Assembly: GCA_031260745.1 (NCBI GenBank)
Contig: JAISKY010000154.1
Span: 1-7,984 of the forward strand
From: Oscillospiraceae bacterium
GTDB taxonomy: Bacteria; Bacillota; Clostridia; Oscillospirales; Oscillospiraceae
Direction of reading: 5' to 3'
DNA length: 7,984 nucleotides
The notes beneath the pieces are model-generated. The model searched no databases, was not told the DNA's origin, and saw only the letters and a list, made by a program, of their open reading frames with translations. Positions 5,837-7,984 of the stretch are shown here, piece by piece (within the stretch, counting starts at the first letter, position 1; the number at the start of each line of letters is the position of its first letter). The position numbers and the translations under genes were made by a program.

Positions 5837-6009
5837 GCGTTCTTTTGTCAATAATTCATAACGATTATCCCGAGCGCCATAATATTCCGATTGTACAAAA
5901 AATTACCGCTCACCGCGTTTTCTTAATATCGAATATGCGACCGCTCCTGTCTGACGCGAAAACAACAATCGCGAAATCAGCCACATATAACGAAACGTGA
6001 CATATATTG
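5837..6009. other. Intergenic stretch upstream of the glycyl radical enzyme promoter, no gene recognised
   Basis: The 173 bp between the lipoprotein stop and the enzyme promoter hold no convincing gene and no clear terminator. On the minus strand one frame reads VADFAIVVFASDRSG and then IFDIKKTR before a TGA at 5910-5912. It looks faintly protein-like but has no start, no ribosome binding site and no recognised family. It may be a remnant of a lost gene or chance. Confidence 0.35.
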
Positions 6010-6663
6010 TCAAGGCTCTGTCGGTTCTACTTTAACTTTTTCTGTTTCGGAAAATTCTGAGCTCCAACCATTTTCAACAGTCAGAGCTTTTAGACTTGAC
6101 TTGAACGCGTCAAGAGACGTACTTGTGTAATCCTTGTGATTGCGTTGGTTTTCCACCGCAATCAGATAAGAACTGTCGGTTATGTAGTATTCCTGTTGCG
6201 GTTCTATTACAGATAGTTCGTTCCGTTTCTGCCTCTCAAAACCAATTATAAGGTAGCTTTCCCCTGTTTTCATAATTGCCGAACAAATACTAATCGTATC
6301 ACCAACTTTGAAATCAAACCCGAACTTATTTTCTTGTTTATACGAAACAATCTCAACAACTCTTGCGGGAGTAAATGGTGTCCTTATATAGCCGCCATAT
6401 ACAGGAATCCTTTCAACTTCAAAGTCTCCGATAATCTCTACGTGTAAAACAATGTCAGATTCGCCTACCCAATATCCGGTTTGGACATCGCTTCTGTCAA
6501 CGCCGTCATCTACTGTCAAAGCATTATCCCTTGCGGGTACCGGGTGTGTTCTTCGGAATTCGGCAATTTCCTTCTCTGTAGGCGGGTGAGGTTTTGCTGC
6601 GCAAGCGGCGAGTGTAGCTGCCGTAAGCGCAAGCAGTATCAATATTGCTATTGTTCGTTTCAT
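6010..6663 (-). CDS. Small secreted lipoprotein, function unknown
   Basis: The 217-residue product begins with a type II signal peptide: MKR, a hydrophobic run of about 15 residues and the lipobox LAAC with Cys21, so it should be lipid-anchored outside the cytoplasmic membrane. The mature part contains ESDIVLHVEIIGDF, FTPARVVEIVSYKQ, FKVGDTISI, MKTGESYLIIGF and SSYLIAVEN: alternating beta-rich segments with a KVGD turn and a late GExYLxxxF motif. This resembles the small beta-barrel (OB-like) lipoproteins common in Bacillota, but that is only a pattern impression. The ATG at 6661-6663 is chosen over one at 6888 because GGGAG (6671-6675) lies 7 nt upstream, the signal peptide starts exactly there, and a strong promoter (6695-6723) sits just upstream, inside the longer frame. 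No partner gene is evident. The lipoprotein call is firm; the role is unknown. Confidence 0.85.
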   Translation of the reverse strand: MKRTIAILILLALTAATLAACAAKPHPPTEKEIAEFRRTHPVPARDNALTVDDGVDRSDVQTGYWVGESDIVLHVEIIGDFEVERIPVYGGYIRTPFTPARVVEIVSYKQENKFGFDFKVGDTISICSAIMKTGESYLIIGFERQKRNELSVIEPQQEYYITDSSYLIAVENQRNHKDYTSTSLDAFKSSLKALTVENGWSSEFSETEKVKVEPTEP

Positions 6664-6694
6664 ATATTTGCTCCCGTTTCGTTTTTCTATTAGT

Positions 6695-6723
6695 AGTATA
6701 ACATTAAATCGGAGCGTTGTCAA
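6695..6723 (-). promoter_or_regulatory. Strong promoter of the lipoprotein gene
   Basis: The minus strand has TTGACA (6723-6718), a 17-nt spacer and TATACT (6700-6695), with TGT before the -10 as an extended element. The predicted start is near 6688, about 25 nt before the ATG at 6663. Its -35 overlaps the last stop codon of the decayed kinase gene upstream. Confidence 0.8.
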
Positions 6724-7068
6724 AGTTTTATGAAAACTACGAATCGGGCTAGAGCGAGATAATTCCACTCGACAGGAATATCTTCTGGCGTAAAGATATC
6801 TGAAATAATTTACGTTCGGATTTTTTCCAAAATCCCCGGCTAAGTAAAACAGAAACTCCAACGCTGATAATCTCAAGGAACTTTTCACGCAGATAAATTT
6901 CTGTACGTTCTACCATTTCGTTATGTTTTCTCCGACGTCTTGACCAAACATCGCAAGCATTATCTCGTCAGCTGATAAAAGCGCAGCGTTTATTTGCGTC
7001 ATTAGTTTATGCGCGTAAGTTGTTTTCCCGCCGCAAATTTTCCCGCGTAAAAGAATCACTTTTGCCAT
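6720..7068 (-). pseudogene. Decayed P-loop kinase/ATPase gene (AAA_33-like), frameshifted and truncated
   Basis: From the ATG at 7066-7068 the frame reads MAKVILLRGKICGGKTTYAH, with a Walker A motif GKICGGKT (residues 9-16), then LLSADEIMLAMFGQDVGE, and stops at 6910-6912 after 52 residues. Skipping one base near 6926 restores the expected continuation HNEMVERTEIYL, REKFLEIISVGVSVLL and GFWKKSER in a second frame (stop 6749-6751). A further shift near 6795-6810 gives FTPEDIPVEWNYLAL in the third frame (stop 6720-6722). Together these match, from memory, the N-terminal half or more of a family of about 150-190 residues of AAA_33-type P-loop proteins annotated 'ATP-binding protein', related to zeta-toxin and chloramphenicol phosphotransferase kinases. 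The C-terminal end is missing. Successive -1 shifts and lost sequence indicate decay rather than one sequencing error. GGGGTGA (7075-7081) and a strong promoter are intact, so a 52-residue peptide could still be made. Confidence 0.75.
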
Positions 7069-7099
7069 ATCGTGTCACCCCACAAAAAGTTCTGCAACT

Positions 7100-7128
7100 A
7101 TTATAGCACAAACCGGAGAAATTTGCAA
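7100..7128 (-). promoter_or_regulatory. Strong promoter of the decayed P-loop gene
   Basis: The minus strand has a consensus -10 TATAAT (7105-7100) with TGC before it, a 17-nt spacer and TTGCAA as -35 (7128-7123). The predicted start is near 7093, about 25 nt before the ATG at 7068. The -35 lies only 7 nt past the stop of the solute-binding protein gene, and no terminator hairpin separates them, so read-through is also likely. Confidence 0.75.
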
Positions 7129-7135
7129 ATATATT

Positions 7136-7984
7136 TTATTTTTGCTCGTTTACGTAGATGCTCACGCGACCCTGAATCAGCTTAGCCGTTTCCTCGGCGG
7201 ACTTGTCGCCCGCAAAGTACGCTTTGCAATCGTCGAGTACGATATTATACAGCGTCGGGTCTAAGCGGTACGCTCCGGTGCAGGTGTCAATTAGTGAAAT
7301 AATATGCTCGAACGCTTCTTTACGTTCGCTTTCCCATAACTCCGGACTGATATGCTCTGTCCACGCCCTGACAAGTTTCACAACGTCGGGACGCGTCCAG
7401 ATAGAAAGGCTTACCTGACCGGGTTCTGCGTTACCCGGCACTTGCGTTTGCCATTCATAAGTAAACGGAATACGCGCGAATTGCCACGCTCCGTCTTTGT
7501 ACTTCGAGGTTGAGCAAATCGCAAAGTTCGCGATTCCGCCCATGTCGGTTCTCAGTTTATTGCCGACTTCCGGCCACGGCTTGAATACAAACTTCCCGAT
7601 TGTATTTAAGTAGTCGCCGTAGTTTTTGACAAGAAAAAACGGAAAATGCACTTGGTCTATATATAGCTTGCGCTCAAGTTCGAGCGTGTAATTTGTTGTC
7701 TGGCGGTTGCAGATTTCAAGGAGTTTGATAAACTCCGGACTTTCAAAATTGCACTCGCCCGTGTTCCAATCAATGAATTTATCCATATACAGAGCGCAAA
7801 ATATTTCAAGCAAGTTATTTTGCTCCACCCCGTAAGTTCTGCCGTCTAATACGCGCCCAAAAAGTTCGCCGTCTCCAACGTCGATTGACAGCATATCGTC
7901 AATCGTCCAGTCTGAATCGCCTGTGTCCGCCGGCGAAGACGCAATTATAGTATAAATGTCCAAAACGTCGGCGGTCGCGATTAG
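7136..7984 (-). CDS. Extracellular solute-binding protein of an ABC importer (5' part cut by window edge)
   Basis: The visible 282 residues are the C-terminal part of a substrate-binding protein, probably of the family 1 (carbohydrate) type, which captures a ligand outside the cell and delivers it to an ABC permease. Supporting blocks are DWTIDDMLSI near the start of the visible part (typical xWTxDDML), the closing-lobe stretch GGIANFAICSTSKYKDGAWQ, matching the family's pattern of a conserved Ser-Lys followed by aromatic AW(E/Q)F, and the C-terminal SAEETAKLIQGRVSIYVNEQ, the usual ending (TAEEAAxxIQxRxxIYLxEQ). The frame stays open to the right edge, so the true start, signal peptide and lipobox are beyond it; members are usually 400-550 residues. 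A TTG at 7961-7963 is internal, not the start. No permease genes follow downstream; they would have to be upstream or elsewhere. The ligand cannot be assigned. Confidence 0.85.
   Translation of the reverse strand, partial: LIATADVLDIYTIIASSPADTGDSDWTIDDMLSIDVGDGELFGRVLDGRTYGVEQNNLLEIFCALYMDKFIDWNTGECNFESPEFIKLLEICNRQTTNYTLELERKLYIDQVHFPFFLVKNYGDYLNTIGKFVFKPWPEVGNKLRTDMGGIANFAICSTSKYKDGAWQFARIPFTYEWQTQVPGNAEPGQVSLSIWTRPDVVKLVRAWTEHISPELWESERKEAFEHIISLIDTCTGAYRLDPTLYNIVLDDCKAYFAGDKSAEETAKLIQGRVSIYVNEQK

Noticed and set aside
5800..6000. Plus-strand frame of 66 codons in the gap upstream of the glycyl radical enzyme
   Set aside because: Overlaps the enzyme's promoter, has no ribosome binding site or domain, and no plus-strand promoter is evident.
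5910..6005. Short minus-strand frame with VADFAIVVFASDRSG, possible gene remnant
   Set aside because: Only about 31 codons, no start or ribosome binding site, and no family recognised; an overlapping frame is equally open, so chance is likely.
6664..6888. 75-residue N-terminal extension of the lipoprotein frame
   Set aside because: It precedes a lipobox signal peptide, spans the lipoprotein promoter and overlaps the decayed P-loop gene, so it is not translated as part of this protein.
7961..7963. TTG as the start of the solute-binding protein
   Set aside because: The frame remains open upstream to the window edge, no signal peptide follows the TTG, and the family is much longer; it is an internal codon.

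Overview
The window reads as a stretch of chromosome from an anaerobic, Gram-positive bacterium, most likely a member of the Clostridia (Bacillota). The grounds are an AbrB-family regulator next to rsmI (a neighbourhood known from Bacillus and relatives), strong AGGAGG-type ribosome binding sites, near-consensus TTGACA/TATAAT promoters, lipobox-type lipoproteins, and an oxygen-sensitive glycyl radical enzyme. This placement is inference from gene content. Every supportable gene is on the minus strand, so the window reads right to left.

Right end (7984 to 5774). A truncated extracellular solute-binding protein of an ABC importer runs off the right edge. Just past its stop lies a strong promoter driving the decayed remnant of a small P-loop kinase/ATPase gene (7068-6720), broken by at least two frameshifts. 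The remnant runs into the promoter of a 217-residue lipoprotein of unknown function (6663-6010). About 170 bp of unassigned sequence then leads to the promoter of the next gene.

Centre (5773 to 3247). One large monocistronic gene encodes an 820-residue glycyl radical enzyme (pyruvate formate-lyase superfamily). It has a Cys440-x-Glu442 active-site motif of the dehydratase/lyase type and a C-terminal glycyl-radical loop at Gly796. It has its own promoter and a clear Rho-independent terminator. No radical-SAM activase is in the window, and the substrate cannot be assigned.

Left end (3185 to 1). abrB is transcribed from a strong promoter through a ~100-nt leader carrying a long imperfect inverted repeat. 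A second strong promoter, with a palindrome in its spacer, opens a tightly packed housekeeping cluster: rsmI (16S rRNA methyltransferase), a Nif3/DUF34 metal protein, truB (tRNA pseudouridine 55 synthase) and ribF (FMN/FAD synthesis, cut by the left edge). Reading frames overlap by 14 nt (rsmI/nif3), are separated by 3 nt (nif3/truB) or overlap by 35 nt (truB/ribF), which implies co-transcription and translational coupling.

No tRNA, rRNA, CRISPR array, insertion sequence or known riboswitch was seen. The items most worth a second look are the glycyl radical enzyme of unknown substrate without a neighbouring activase, the overlapping promoter/palindrome/hairpin arrangement before rsmI, the abrB leader repeat, and the dead kinase gene that keeps an intact promoter.
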